DNA from: Tridacna crocea
Lineage: Eukaryota; Mollusca; Bivalvia; Cardiida; Cardiidae
Assembly (NCBI GenBank): GCA_943736015.1
Contig: OX031057.1
Span: 37,534,501-37,598,500, forward strand
Direction of reading: 5' to 3'
DNA length: 64,000 nt
The position numbers were made by a program, and so were the translations under genes. The notes under the pieces are model-generated. The model saw only the letters and a program-made list of their open reading frames with translations. It searched no databases and was not told the origin of the DNA. Shown piece after piece: positions 29,567 to 39,749 of this stretch (positions are counted from its first letter, which is position 1; each line of letters begins with the position of its first letter).

Positions 29567-29729
29567 TGCTCTGGTTGCTAAGCGTAGCAGCATTTAGGTT
29601 TTTACAATCAAAATAAAAAGTTTTATCTTAGTTATGTTGCAGGATGAGGGTTAAGAGGGGGTTTTCTCTCTAGCTGTAAGGATCTGTATTAAGAAATCTG
29701 TGAAATCTTGTATTTCTTTTTGGTTTCAG

Positions 29730-29876
29730 CATTTACAAAGTCTGGATGAACAGAGAATAAACAAAGTAAAAACTGTGATACATGAAAGTGCTAAAATAGA
29801 GCAGAATGTTCTTCCAATTATAAATACATGTATAGAAGGAATGTTGAAGGCGGCTAACTCTATAGACCATCAAAAG
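29730..29876 (+). CDS. CIP4: CIP4-like F-BAR adaptor, seventh visible exon
   Basis: A 147-bp phase-0 exon between 'ttttggtttcag' and GTATGGC, residues 205-253. 'LQSLDEQRINKVKTVIHESA' matches 'xQxMxERRxxxxxxxxxxxA', and NVLPIINTCIEGMLKAANSI matches the strongly conserved 'xVxPIIxKCLxGxxxAAxSI' of CIP4/FNBP1/FNBP1L. A subfamily B element starts 54 bp after the donor. Confidence 0.98.
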
Positions 29877-29930
29877 GTATGGCATACTCCAAACCTTTAC
29901 CTTCCTTGAAATGTGATTTGTCATGTAATG

Positions 29931-30237
29931 TTAACCCTTTACCCCTTAAGGCATTTCTATGGTATCTCCAATTGACCCTAACTGACAGCAAGGATGAAGC
30001 TGTTTCTGATCTGTAAATGACCCTTAAGGCATTTCTATGGTATCTCTAATTGACCCTAAATGACAGCAAGGATGAAGCCGTTTCTGATCTGTAAATGACA
30101 CCTTTTGATAGCATAGAAAACATTGTGGCAAAAGGTGAAATTGCTCGTCACGAGCAATTTCACCTTTTGCCACAATGTTTTCCAAAGGCTCCTATAAGCA
30201 ATGTGTAGAAATGAGTATCAATGGAGTAAAGGGTTAA
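29931..30237 (+). mobile_element. Subfamily B element with internal tandem duplication
   Basis: TTAACCCTTTACCCCTTAAGGC start, AGTAAAGGGTTAA end. The palindrome is perfect: 32-bp arms, AAAACATTGTGGCAAAAGGT...GCTCGT, C, and the complement. The left flank 'ccttaaggcatttctatggtatct...tctgatctgtaaatga' (about 77 bp) is present twice in tandem, giving 307 bp instead of about 229. Confidence 0.95.
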
Positions 30238-30384
30238 TTTGTTCAATCTGTACTCAGTCCAAGATGTATTTGGATGTTTTTTAGAACAGAGAGCAAAGCT
30301 GTTTTATTGAAATGTCATATGTCTCATCCTTATGTTTGTTGTGGATATTCCTGCACAAGGGGAGTTGGTTTGTAGGTTTCTTTA

Positions 30385-30915
30385 CCCTTTACCTTAAGGC
30401 ACAATTTTAGACTCACTGAAGTTGAAAAGATTTTCAGACCGCATAATTATCACATGTGGATAAAATGATTGAATTTGTCTCTAGAAGTTTTTTTTTTTTT
30501 TAATAACTTTATTATCCACGTGTATTGGGTAGAGGAGGTCTTGGCCATCCTCCTCTATCCTTACAACAATCAATTATTATTTTCATCAGTCATATTATTT
30601 TGTCTTATCATGCTAGCTAAGATTATAAAACAGTCTTTTTTCTCTATTTGAAGATTTCTTTTTTCCAATATGTATAAAAGACTACTTTATCAAAATTAGT
30701 GCCTTTGCGAACAGAGCAGATCTATTTAACACAATGGAAAAAAAAAAAGAGAAAAATGATGAAATGAAAAGAGAAAAACATTGGTAAGGGGTGAAATAGC
30801 TCATAAAGATTAATTTCACACTTTCCTGCCTTTTTTCCCATAAAACCAACAACTTACAATCATATTTCAGCTAGTTAAGAATTGTTGTCTGCAGGTTCTT
30901 TCAGTTTCAAACTGC
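30385..30915. repeat. Decayed palindromic-element remnants
   Basis: A minus left half near 30385-30460 ('ctttaccttaaggcacaattttagactcac') and a shadow of a B/C-type copy near 30765-30915 ('gtgaaatagctcataaagattaatttcac'). The 30915-31366 remainder of the intron shows nothing recognisable. Confidence 0.4.
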
Positions 30916-31366
30916 TTCAAAATAGTATGTTAAAAACAATTGTCAGCTTACGATTTAGAGCTGTATATAAAATTGAATCACAAAACCTTATCTGGATCTC
31001 TGAACGGTTCATGTATTTGATTAATTCTTATCCTACAACTTAATTGTCATCATAGCGAACAGTGAAATCCAAAATCACTCTACACAGCAGTACACTCTAG
31101 AAGGTTTGAAAACTTTCTGGGAAAAGCAGAAAATGCAATAGTGTGTAGAGTTCTTGCATCATGTCTACTCCATTATCTTTTGAACCTTATCTCAAATTTT
31201 GAATTAATTTACACATTTGTATACCTGTGATGAGATAGTATTCTGATGCCAGGCTCCAAGGTCTAGGTCACAGCAGGGGTTTTGAAGAAGATGTCTTAGT
31301 AGCTTTCTATGGGGGTAAATTGTCCCTCTTGGCTGAACTCTTGTCTGAGTTTCTGTCTTGTTGCAG

Positions 31367-31579
31367 GATTCTCAAGTTGTTGTAGAAAGATACAAGACTG
31401 GATTCCCTATTCCTGGTGATATTGCTTTCGAAGATTTAGCAAATGGACCTCAGTTAAATAATGGAAAATCAAGTGTGATTAATACAAATACACATATAGA
31501 AAGTCGAACGAAATCAGGGACTATTGGTGGCAAAGGGAAAAAACGAGGTGGATTGTTTAATATGTTCAAGTCTTCCGCT
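31367..31579 (+). CDS. CIP4: CIP4-like F-BAR adaptor, eighth visible exon (F-BAR end and linker)
   Basis: A 213-bp phase-0 exon between 'ctgtcttgttgcag' and GTAAGTA, residues 254-324. 'DSQVVVERYKTGFPIPGDIA' followed by FEDL is the conserved F-BAR terminus ('DSQxVVxxxKSGFxPPGDxxFEDY'). The rest is a low-complexity linker rich in Asn/Ser/Thr, with a basic GKGKKRGGLFNMFKS stretch comparable to the 'GKxKGKLWxFxKKxK' segment after the F-BAR in vertebrate proteins. The exon is followed by a 19.5-kb intron. In vertebrates alternative exons lie at this junction, but none was found here. Confidence 0.97.
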
Positions 31580-31672
31580 GTAAGTACAGTTCTTTCTTGA
31601 TTCTATCATTTGCAAGTAAATATGGAGCTCTTTTTCTGAAGTACTTTAATTGGTCTCCCTTTTTGTAAGGAC

Positions 31673-31901
31673 TTAACTCATTACCAAACGACAAAATTTT
31701 AAGTTTGTCTGAATCGAAAGCATTTGCAGACGACAAAATAAAAGTGACTGAAAATTTGAAATTTGTTTTGTGAAGGGTAGAAAACATTGTGGAAAAAGGA
31801 GAAAATGCTGGTTACCAGCATTTTCTCCTTTTCCCACACTGTTTTCTAAAGGCCTCTTTCTCAGGGGCGTCAAAAGTAGGGATTGTGTGGTATTGGGTTA
31901 A
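31673..31901 (-). mobile_element. Palindromic TTAA element, subfamily A, full length
   Basis: TTAACTCATTACCAAACGAC to GTGGTATTGGGTTAA, centre GGTTACC. Two arm mismatches (GGAAAAAGG; CACACTG). 93 bp after the eighth exon. Confidence 0.95.
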
Positions 31902-31982
31902 GTAATTTTTTTTGTCATTTCTTTTAGGATTATCCTAAGTTTTGTAAATATGTACTGACTGGCTTCAGAAATGCATAAATAT

Positions 31983-32368
31983 TAAAGGCCCAGCCAGCAA
32001 AGGCCAAAATATCAAAGCAGTTGTCATAACACATTTTAATTGAAACCATATCATTTAAAAATAAAGAAAATATTGTGGAGCTAACAGTCTGTTATCATTT
32101 GGTGGCAGCCACGTATGTATATAAGTCACTTGTAGAAAATCAATATCAAAATAAGGCATAAAGTAAACAAGACACATCTACCTTGTTGGTTGTAAGCTAG
32201 TTTTGTAATTACTTTCTCTGTTTATAATTAACAGTTTGAAAGACCCTACTATGACAGATTGTCATCTTCACAATAATTTCCATAATTTTAATGAATATAG
32301 TGTTATGATATAAATTCAAATGCATCTAAACACCTGCTTTGTTTGCATTTAGCCTTAATTGTTACTTT
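31983..32368. mobile_element. Element with long, diverged terminal inverted repeats
   Basis: The left arm 'ttaaaggcccagccagcaaaggccaaaatatcaaagcag...cataacacattttaattgaaaccatatcatt' and the complement of the right arm 'cttaaagtaacaattaaggctaaatgcaaacaaagcag...gatgcatttgaatttatatcat' are related over about 150 bp. A relative of the right arm is found at 9420-9565. Confidence 0.65.
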
Positions 32369-32619
32369 AAGCAGATCACTATGTTAGGTAATTGGTTCCA
32401 GCAAAGCAAAATGAAAAATCTAATTTGGATGTGAGAGCCAATAAAATGTTAAAAGACATTTGAACTGTGTTCTGATACATGCAGTATTAAGATGGAATCT
32501 GGAACAAAAGTGAATATATCAAGATTTTATGTTAGTGAAGTGTTTCTAGAGTTAGTCAGTATATTTTCAGTGCAGAACAGAATGCAATCGTGCTTGTCTG
32601 AGCTTTTTCTCAGAAACCA
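32369..32619. other. Intronic stretch with no clear feature
   Basis: No repeat ends or coding signal recognised. Confidence 0.35.
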
Positions 32620-32760
32620 TTGTCTTAACCTTGTCCAAAGTGAAAGCATTTGCAGACAACAAAAGTGGGTCTTATCTGTGATAGATTAAAAAGAAATATA
32701 GGGGAATGCTGGTAAGTCTTTTACCCTCAACATTTTAAAAACCTCAGATTGTTTGGTTAA
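32620..32760 (-). mobile_element. Subfamily A palindromic element, shrunken
   Basis: 'cttaaccttgtccaaagtgaaagcatttgcagacaac' and right end 'cctcagattgtttggttaa'. The palindrome is reduced to 'gggaatgctggtaag'. Its last TTAA is the first TTAA of the next copy. Confidence 0.6.
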
Positions 32761-32981
32761 CTCATTACCAAACAACAAAATTTTTGGCTTGTACAAATCA
32801 ACAGCAATTGCAGGTGACAAAAGTGACTGAAAATTTGAAATTTGTTTTGTGAAGAGTGGAAATCATTATGGGAAAAAGAGAAAATGCTGGTTACCAGCAT
32901 TTTCTCCTTTTCCCACAAAGTTTTCTAATGGCTTCTTTCTTCAGGGTTGTCACAATTTGGGATTTTGTGGTAATGGGTTAA
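32757..32981 (-). mobile_element. Palindromic TTAA element, subfamily A, full length
   Basis: TTAACTCATTACCAAACAAC to GTGGTAATGGGTTAA, centre GGTTACC. Left arm ATCATTATGGGAAAAAG carries three mismatches. Confidence 0.9.
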
Positions 32982-33113
32982 GGGATAATTTGGTCCGTTT
33001 CAGTGTCACTTAAAGTGGTTTAATTTTTAAGTCCATTGTTGTCCATCTTTTTCGTGTAATTAAGTTTTACATGTACATTTTTTGGTTCAGAACACACTAC
33101 ATACTTCTCTGAG

Positions 33114-33317
33114 GTCTTTATCAAATGACAAAATTGAAAACACATCAAATTGAAAGTATTTACAGATGACAAGTACATACAGTCCAAATTTACCTTGAAA
33201 GCTTTAAAGGTTATGTGGCAAAGGAGAAAATACTGGTAATCAGCAATTTTTTCGATTTTCCACAATGTTTTTCAAAGTTACCATATTGTTAAAACGGGGG
33301 ATTGTTTGGTAAAGGGA
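33114..33317 (-). mobile_element. Subfamily A palindromic element, diverged
   Basis: 'tctttatcaaatgacaaaattg' start, centre 'actggtaatcagc', right end 'gggggattgtttggtaaaggg'. Confidence 0.7.
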
Positions 33318-33497
33318 AATTCAGCTATTTTAGTCTAAGACATAGATATAACTTCTTTTTTAATTTTTTTTATTATCTTTTTCTGTGTGTGTTGTTTTTT
33401 TTAAAGTATATTCCTATCAATGATAGGTTTGCAGACTTGATGTCTAGTCTCATAAGACACTGATTATATTTAAGGAAATATGTTGTGATTTTTATTG

Positions 33498-33649
33498 GTT
33501 TAACTCTACAAAATAACTAAGTCTTAGACAAGTCCAAGCTGACAGCTTTTGCCGACAAAAAAATAAATGTCACGCCTTTTCCCACAGTGATTTCAAAAAG
33601 CTTCTCATTCAGGGTCATTAAAAGTTGGGATTGTGCAGTAAAGGGTTGA
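33498..33649 (-). mobile_element. Subfamily A element lacking its left palindrome arm
   Basis: 'ggtttaactctacaaaataac' start. The left flank runs from 'aataaatgtca' straight into 'cgccttttcccacagtg'. Right end 'gggattgtgcagtaaagggttga'. Confidence 0.7.
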
Positions 33650-33711
33650 CCGATTTCTAATTGGCAACATTTTTGAAATTTCCAATTTGAAAGCAATTGT
33701 ATACAAAAAAT

Positions 33712-33865
33712 TAAAATCTTTACCTGACAAAAGAACTTTAGATTATCCTGTATTGAAAGCATTTGTAGGTGACATTTTATACGCTAATTTGAGTAATTTC
33801 AGCTGTAGTTATTCTAATTGAAAGAGTAGAAAAAATTGTTTCAGGACTGTTTGTTAAAGGTTTAA
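33712..33865 (-). mobile_element. Subfamily A element lacking its palindrome
   Basis: 'aatctttacctgacaaaagaactttagattatcc' start. 'gagtagaaaaaattgt' passes directly to 'ttcaggactgtttgttaaaggtttaa'. Its terminal TTAA is shared with the next copy. Confidence 0.65.
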
Positions 33866-34090
33866 CTCTTTACCACACGACAAAATTTTAGACTGGTTCA
33901 AATTGAAAGCATTTGCAGACGACAAAATAAAGGTGACTGAAACATTGAAATTTATTCTAGGAAGGGTAGAAAACACTGTGGGAAAAGGAGAAAATGCTGG
34001 TTACCAGCATTTTCTCCTTTTCCCACAGTATTTTCAAAAGGCTTCTTTCTCAGGGTCGTCAAAAGTAGGGATTGTGTGGTAATGGGTTAA
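33862..34090 (-). mobile_element. Palindromic TTAA element, subfamily A, full length
   Basis: TTAACTCTTTACCACACGACAAAATTTTAGACTGG to GTGGTAATGGGTTAA. One arm mismatch (CCCACAGTA). Close to a minus-strand consensus. Confidence 0.95.
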
Positions 34091-34149
34091 ATGTGATTTG
34101 TATTGTCATCTGTCTGTAAATGCTTTCAACTTGAACATATCTGAAGTGT

Positions 34150-34888
34150 TGTACAAATCTGAAGTTTATTGTCTGATGAAGAATTCATATCTGTCTTTGC
34201 TAGCTTGAAATTTGTATTTCATTTACTGATGCATCTGATGAGAATTAAATTTACAGAATATCACCGTTACTTATATATACTTACATGTGTATTATTTCCA
34301 ATTGAAATATGCAGCTTGTTCCAGTATATCTCTGCAAGGTATCATACCCCTAAATCTTATTCAAAACACAATTTTTGTTTGTTTCATCTGCAAATCTTTT
34401 GCATATATTATTACCTTGACTTCTGTTTTGCTCTGTCAAGTTTTTGGGATTATTGGTATGTATATAAAACCCAGAAATGGTGAAAACCCTTGGGCTAAAC
34501 CCAGAGTTAAAGATAAAGGGGGGGTTGTTAGTTTTGGGTTCAAAAGTGTAATGTTCTTTACTAAAATCAATGTTATTGGCATCCAATGTCGATTTTAGTG
34601 AAGAAATAAAAAAAAATCAAGATTGGAAAACAAGCCAACCCCACCCCCTTTATCTGGACTGAAAAACACTTTCTGCATGTATGATTTAAACGAGTTATTA
34701 AAGTTGCACAGAATGATTGTCCATGATGCATTTCTCTAATAATTTTTGTTGTTGGAACCTGTTTCTGTGAAAGGAAAGAAAAGCAACAGTTGTCTTTCTG
34801 AAAATATTCACTCAACAAATTTTACATCATGGGTGCCATCAGGGGTGAAATGAGATTTTGTTTTGGTTTGTTTTTGCTTGAAAGTCTG
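34150..34888. other. Intronic stretch with no clear feature
   Basis: Overlapping open frames on both strands around 34169-34598 lack codon bias or splice signals and look like chance frames. A short inverted repeat occurs around 34560-34600 ('tttactaaaatcaatgttattggcatccaatgtcgattttagtgaa'). Confidence 0.45.
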
Positions 34889-35103
34889 TTTATCCCTTTC
34901 CCAAACATGCCCTTTTTTTTATGTGTCTGCAGTACAAGTCTTTTGAAAACACTGTGGGAAAAGGAGAAATTGCTCATAACGAGCAATTTCTCCTTTTCCC
35001 ACAGTGTTTTCTACCCATGTAGAGAACTTTCTGCCACTTTTATCAAATTTGAAATTGTCGTCTGCAAATTCTTTGAGCTTGGAAGAGTCTAAAATTTGTC
35101 TAC
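34889..35103 (+). mobile_element. Palindromic element, subfamily C, right end truncated
   Basis: 'ttatccctttcccaaacatgccc' start. The palindrome CACTGTGGGAAAAGGAGAAATTGCTC... is intact except near the centre (CTCATAACGAG). The right end stops at 'gtctaaaatttgtctacc', where the next copy begins. Confidence 0.85.
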
Positions 35104-35327
35104 CCTTTCCCAAACGACAAACTTTTGGACTAGACCAAATTGAAAGCATTCGCAGACAACAATTCAACTGTTGCTGAAAAGACGATTTCTGTTTATGATA
35201 GGGTAGAAAACAGTGTGGGAAAAGGAGAAAATGCTGGTTACCAGTATTTCCTCCTTTTCCCACAATGTTTTCAAAAGGCTACTTTTGCAGACCCATAAAA
35301 ACCAGGGATTGTTTGGGAAAGGGTTAA
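35100..35327 (-). mobile_element. Subfamily A variant with CCCTTTCCC terminus
   Basis: Starts 'taccctttcccaaacgacaaacttttggactagaccaaattg', ends GTTTGGGAAAGGGTTAA. The termini are subfamily C-like (CCC for ACC, matched at both ends) but the palindrome is subfamily A (AATGCTGGTTACCAG). Same variant at 45519. Confidence 0.9.
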
Positions 35328-35650
35328 TAGCCTGAGCTCCACTGGTAATTTCAGACCCCATTGTTTAGTAAACAGACATCAAGGCATTGTCATGTTCCTG
35401 TTGTTGCTGCCCAAAAACTGACATAGATGTATTCTGATATGTCCATCTTGATTGAACTCTTTCAGTACCAAATGATTTAATTCAACATCTTTGGACGTAT
35501 GTGAATACAATCCATTGAAACTTACAAAGATTTTGATTGAATAGGCTTGACTGAACAAGCAGACAGTATGGAACAAAGGTCAGACTGTAAATTCATCTTG
35601 ATCAATGCCTTCTGCAGAAGTCACCGTTTTCACCTTTGGTGCCGAAAGGA

Positions 35651-35874
35651 TTAACTCTTTACCACACAATCCTGACTTTTTACGACCCTGAGATAGAAGC
35701 CTTTTGAAAACTTTGGGGGAAAAGGAGAAAATGCTGGTAACCAGCATTTTCTCCTTTTCCCACAATGTTTTCTACACTCCCAAAATCAAAAATCAATTTT
35801 TGATTCACATTTATTTTATCGTCTGCAAATGCATTTGGAGTAGTCCTAAATTTTGTTGTTTGGTAAAGAGTTAA
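35651..35874 (+). mobile_element. Palindromic TTAA element, subfamily A, full length
   Basis: TTAACTCTTTACCACACAATCC to TTTGGTAAAGAGTTAA. Left arm has AACTTTGGGGGAAAAGG against CCTTTTCCCACAATGTT. Confidence 0.95.
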
Positions 35875-36209
35875 GATATTTACTAAATTACGTCACACAT
35901 TGGCTGGTTGGTAAATACCAAATGGGGAACTCATACTGGAAGGGTAGGTTTCCTTCAAATTTTCTTACCAAGTTTATGCCCGGATTTGACATGCAGATTC
36001 ACTTACAAGCAGCTAGAGCCAAGTAGCAACATCCTTGAATGGGATCAAATGGGGAATTCATACAACAGGGGCAGGTAACAACCAAACTATGTTAGACACA
36101 GTGTTGCTCCTGTTATGACTTGGAATTTTTCACTGAAAATTAAGCAGTGGAAATGACATTTTAGTATCAAGTGGAGCTCTTGAATTTCAGTTGCATCTTC
36201 TACAAGGTT

Positions 36210-36418
36210 TTATTTCTTTATCACATGACAAAACATTAGATTTTTCCAAATTTAATGTACTTGCAGACTAAAATTGATTGGATTTGTCTTCAGTGAGGTC
36301 GGCAACATTTTGACAAAAAGGAGCAAGTGCTGGTCTGAAGCATTTTTCCTGATCCCATAGTGTTTTCATAAGCCTTCATACCTGGGGTAAAAAATAAGGA
36401 TTGTTTGGTAAAGGGTTT
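36210..36418 (-). mobile_element. Subfamily A palindromic element, diverged
   Basis: 'tttctttatcacatgacaaaac' start, decayed palindrome 'gacaaaaaggagcaagtgctggtctgaagcatttttcctgatccc', end 'gattgtttggtaaagggttta'. Confidence 0.7.
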
Positions 36419-36574
36419 ACATTTTATGACTGTGTTTTGAAGTTATCTGATATAATCAAGTTAATGTTCTATGTAGACAATATATTTTTACTCACTGGTG
36501 TTACTGTAATCAGGCTTGTTCACCCCTACCTACTTATAGCAAGATAGCAACAAAAAAGTGTTATGTTGGTATTT

Positions 36575-37400
36575 TTAGTTCCACTGGCCAAAACCTAAAA
36601 AGCTTCTGTGACTTACTTGTGATTATTTCCTGTATCATGTTTTCCAAACATCTTTAAATCCACTCATCTAATTTTGAGCAAACTTTTAAGAAATGATCCT
36701 GCTACATTTTTCTTCAAAATTCTTTCAAATAATTTGATTCAAGGAAAAACTGGATTGTATGGCAACAAACTTGAAAAATATTGAAAACCTTAGAAAAAAA
36801 AATTCTTTACAAAACCAGAAGGCCACGAACTACCAAATTTGGGATATAGCTTCATTGAATTTATCTCTAGTAAACTTCTTCAAGTTGTAACCCTGGGGTC
36901 AAAACTGGCTCTGCACAAAGCTTCTAGTTACAAACTGCTTGGAGCATAATTGTAATGTTTGGTTTGTAACATGTTATCAAAGACTTCAACCAAGATTGTT
37001 CAAATTATTGCCAGTGGGTTAAAAAACCTCATAGAAGTGAGTGTCACTCTTGCCTTTTTTGATCAGAAATCTTGTAGAAATACTCCTTTTCAGAGTACAT
37101 TAGTTTATATTTGGTATAAGAAAGATACTGGATAAGAGAACTATGTGCATTCAGTAAAAGTATCTGCATTTTAGAAATACATGACCCTTTTCAAGCCTGG
37201 TGCTGTACAAATTTCTAATGACTTGATGACTGTTGATGCAAGTCATAGATGTTTCACGAGCAATTTACTAGGAAGTTGAGTAGTACAGGGCTATCATAAC
37301 TCTCTTGTTATGGGAAGTGTATGGGGTTTGAGTTATGTTCCATTTTAGCTCCACAGGTGAACTTACTTCATGGCCCATGTACGCCATGAATGCTTTCATG
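36575..37400 (+). mobile_element. Diverged array-type element
   Basis: 'tagttccactggccaaaacctaaaaagcttctgtgac' resembles an AGCTC-type start. 'aaccagaaggccacgaactaccaaatttggg' and 'aagttgtaaccctggggtcaaaactggctctgc' align with the units at 58953-61156. Another partial start, 'tttagctccacaggtgaacttacttcatggccc', occurs near 37348. Boundaries uncertain. Confidence 0.5.
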
Positions 37401-37679
37401 CCTCTGTGATCCGGTTCTTGTGCTGTTATTTCAAGTATTGCAAAAATTACCTGTCAATTGTGGAGACCACATACTTTTGTTTTTTTAGATAGTATGATTG
37501 CCATGGCATCAAATATGGAAAACTATAAAAGTCTCCTCAAATCTTTTGACCCAAATGTGCAGCTTGATATTTTTGCTGTTTAGCATGAATGAACCTAAGG
37601 TAGACCTCTGTTGCATTTCTTGTTAGAATCTTGATCTATCAGAAAACGAAAAAAAAAAGGCACACAGAGCATGCCTTTT

Positions 37680-39455
37680 TAACTCTTCTCCAAACATCCA
37701 ATTGTTTGTCTTGTCCAAGTAGAGAGCAGTTGCAGATGACATGGCTAAAAGGACTTGGTTTGATTTTTAAAGGTAGATGACATTGTGGGAAGATGAGAAT
37801 GTTCTAGTTGCAAGCAATTTTTTTTAGCTCTACTGGCTGAAAGCCAGCAGAGCTCATGTTATGGCGGTGTTTCCGTCGTCCGTCCGTCTGTTAGTCTTTT
37901 TCTTGTTTACGCAATAAAGTCTTCATTTGTTGTCAGATTTTTGTGAAACTTGCACAGTTTGTTTATCTCATCAATAGCTTCAACCCTATTGATTTTGACA
38001 AAAATACAAACAATATGGGAAAGGTAGCCATTTCAAGTTGAAAAATTTCCAATTCTTGTTTACGCGATAAAGTCTTCATTTGTCGTCAGATTTCACGTGA
38101 AACTTGCACAGTTTGTTTATCTCATCAATAACTTTTACCCTATCGATTTTGGGAAAAAAAAATCTGACAAACAGTATGGGAAAAGTAGCCATTTCAAGTT
38201 TAAAATTTAAATTGCTTGTTTACGCAATAAAGTTTTCATTTTAGGTCAGATTTTCTTGAAACTTGCAGAGTTTGTTTATCTTATCAATAGCTTCAACCTT
38301 ACTGATTTTGAAAAAAATTCCAACAAAGAGTATTGGAAAAGTAGCCATTTCAAGTTCAAAACTTTCATTTCTTGTTTACGCGATAGTCTTCATTTGTTGT
38401 CAAATTTTCATGAAATTTGCACAGTTTGTTTATCTTATCAATAACTTTAACCGTATCGATTTTGAAAAAAAAATCCGACAAACAGCATGGGAAAAGTAGC
38501 CATTTCAAGTTTAAAATTTACATTCCTTGTTTACGCAATTAAGTCTTCATTTTATGTCAGATGTTCCTGAAACTTGCACAATTTGTTTATCTCATTAATA
38601 GCTTCAACCCTATTAATTTTTAGAAAAATCCAACAAACAGTATGGGAAAAGTAGCCATTTCAAATTGAAAAATTCCAATTCTTGTTTACGCGATTAAGTC
38701 TTCATTTGTTGTCAGATTTTCATGAAACTTGCACAGTTTGTTTATCTCATCAGTAACTTTTACCCTATTGATTTTGAAAAAAAATCCAACAAACAGTATG
38801 GGAAAAGTAGCCATTTCCAATTCTTGTTTACGCAATAAAGTCTTCATTTTAGGTCAGATTTCCAACTTGCAGAGTTTGTTTATCTTATCAATAGCTTCAA
38901 CCCTGTTGATTTTGAAAAAATTCCAACAAAGAGTATTGGAAAAGTAACCATTTCAAGTTAGAAACTTTCATTTGTTTACATGATAAATTCTTCATTTTTA
39001 GTCAGATTTCCGTGAAACTTGCACAGCTTGTTTATCTCATCAATAGCTTTAACCCTATCGATTTTGAAAAAAATCTGACAAACAGTATGGGAAAAGTAGT
39101 CTTTTCAAATTGAACAATTTCATTGCCTGTTTACGTGATAAAGTATTTATTTGTGATCAGATTTTATGAATTTTTCAGCCTGTTTATCCCATCAATAGCT
39201 TTTTCAATAGCTTTTTAACCCTGTTGAGTTTGAAAAAATTCAACCAACAGTAATGGAAACATAGCCATTTTGAGTTGAAAATGTCATTTTTTTTTTGTCT
39301 ATTTGCGTAATGAATTCCTATGTATGCTTTATTTAAAAGCAAACTCTCTGCCAGTAGAGCATATTCAGGCCCTTCAGGGCCTTCTAGTTTCCCCACAAAG
39401 TTTTCCAAAGCTGTCTTGTTGAAGTTGAAATTGTGTGGTGAAAGATGAATTATGT
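37680..39455 (-). mobile_element. Subfamily A element split by an array transposon
   Basis: Left half 37680-37824 ('taactcttctccaaacatcc...gacattgtgggaagatgagaatgttctagttgcaagcaattt'), right half from 39391 ('ccccacaaagttttccaaagctgtctt...aattgtgtggtgaaagatgaatta'). Confidence 0.7.
37825..39390 (+). mobile_element. Array transposon with ~9-10 repeats of ~157 bp
   Basis: Left end TAGCTCTACTGGCTGAAAGCCAGCAGAGCTCATGTTATGGCGGTG, including the hairpin CTGGC..GCCAG. Right end 'gccagtagagcatattcaggcccttcagggccttctagttt'. The unit contains 'cttgtttacgcaataaagtcttcatttgttgtcagattttcatgaaacttgcacagtttgtttatctcatcaatagcttcaaccctattgattttgaaaaaa...aacagtatgggaaaagtagccatttcaag'. No coding capacity. Confidence 0.85.
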
Positions 39456-39457
39456 AA

Positions 39458-39748
39458 CTGTGCCAAACAACAGATTTACACACTTGTCTTTATTGACAGT
39501 ATTAAAGACAACAAATTGAATGTCCCAACTCTTTACCAAACAACAATTTTATACACTCGTCCAAATTCAAAACTGTTGCAGATGACAATTTCACCGTGGT
39601 GTAATTTATGAAAGTTGACTCTTAAAGGGTAGGAAACTGTGGAAAAAAGAAAAAATACTGGTTACCAACATTTTCTCCTTTTCTTACAGTTTCAAAAGTT
39701 TTCTTCACAAGGGTAATCAAAATTTGGGATTTCATGGTAAAGACGTTA
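39458..39748 (-). mobile_element. Subfamily A fragment followed by a diverged copy
   Basis: A left-end scrap ('gtgccaaacaacagatttacacacttgtc') precedes a copy from about 39524 ('aactctttaccaaacaacaattttatacactcgtcc') with centre 'tactggttaccaacattttctcc' and end 'catggtaaagacgtta'. Confidence 0.7.
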
Positions 39749-39749
39749 C

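Noticed and set aside
34169..34598. Two overlapping ~100-residue frames in the long intron
   Set aside because: No splice signals at sensible positions, hydrophobic AT-driven composition, no relation to the flanking F-BAR gene.
34919..35263. 114-residue minus-strand frame and many similar 60-110 residue frames (e.g. around 11889, 49261, 55012)
   Set aside because: They translate the palindromic element itself, giving recurring strings such as 'VGKGENAGNQHFLLFPQCF' or 'EKEKMLVTSIFSFSHNVF'. Same repeat, not a gene family.
38256..38947. Repeated frames in the 157-bp array (FILSIASTLLILKK-like)
   Set aside because: They arise from translation of a non-coding tandem unit and are broken between units.
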